From CAMAVH01 sp035714115 (lineage in GTDB: Bacteria; Pseudomonadota; Alphaproteobacteria; SMXQ01): a stretch of DNA of 41,835 bases. Below the pieces are notes generated by a model. The model was not told the origin of the DNA and did no database searches. It saw nothing but the letters and a program-made list of their open reading frames with translations. Of this stretch, positions 41,780-41,835 are shown in pieces. Positions within the stretch are counted from its first letter, which is position 1, and each line of letters begins with the position of its first letter. The stretch lies in contig DASTMO010000004.1 in NCBI GenBank assembly GCA_035714115.1, positions 1-41,835 on the forward strand. The letters run 5' to 3'. Both the position numbers and the translations under genes were made by a program.

Positions 41780-41835
41780 AAACGCCGTTTCAGCCAGATA
41801 AGCCCTGATTTTTGGGGCTTTTCCGGCCCTCCCTC

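Overview
The window is a 41.8 kb piece of a GC-rich (clearly well above 60 percent by eye) alphaproteobacterial chromosome. The grounds are the full System I cytochrome c maturation cluster transcribed divergently from an aconitase gene, an IalB-family secreted protein, TctC/Bug-type and BLUF genes, a YggT-DUF167-FolD block and an OmpA protein with an Ala-Pro linker. I lean towards a Rhodospirillales-like lineage, but this is only an impression. There is no sign of phage, IS, CRISPR or plasmid sequence; almost everything is housekeeping or core accessory content, packed tightly, with many ATGA start/stop overlaps and four convergent gene pairs that touch or overlap at their stop codons.

Layout, left to right. 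1-4.8 kb: a secreted methyltransferase-like protein, a large protein that looks like a degenerate GGDEF/EAL protein, a LOG-family nucleotide phosphoribohydrolase and a Sco1/SenC copper chaperone. 4.8-12.8 kb: a creatinase-like M24 protein, a Bax-inhibitor-1 membrane protein, the ybbA-ybbP ABC exporter pair divergent from a tesA-type esterase, a frameshifted thpR, a low-molecular-weight tyrosine phosphatase and a uracil-DNA glycosylase family protein. 12.8-18.2 kb: an M48 protease, a DUF898 membrane protein and a small HExxH metallopeptidase in one direction, then phhB (pterin carbinolamine dehydratase), a DMT transporter, a SpoU methyltransferase and an IalB-like protein. 18.2-26.6 kb: rlmN, ompA, a secreted protein of unknown function with a 25-bp tandem repeat at its 3' end, a CAP protein, a 2OG-Fe(II) oxygenase-like protein, argG, a 66-residue membrane protein, folD, a DUF167 protein, yggT and tRNA-Ala(CGC) with a near-consensus promoter. 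26.6-31.2 kb: a stand-alone BLUF photoreceptor, an orphan TctC binding protein, a PNPOx-like flavoprotein and pabB-pabC. 31.2-41.8 kb: ccmABC, a class I cytochrome c, then ccmDEFGHI, all leftward, and acnA rightward.

How the genes work together. The ccm genes export haem, attach it to CcmE and deliver it to apocytochromes; the cytochrome c gene inside the cluster is an obvious client, and the Sco1 protein would serve cytochrome oxidase copper loading. pabB-pabC with folD supply folate and one-carbon units.

The strongest unexplained signal is between ccmA and acnA (about 38500-38600). Three consecutive hairpins share a GGAGG/CCTCC element at the loop while their stems differ in sequence. Read leftward they resemble a small RNA with repeated anti-Shine-Dalgarno loops and a T-rich end, similar in design to the alphaproteobacterial 'cuckoo'/ar14 RNAs. 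I found no clear large novel system; the other observations are local.
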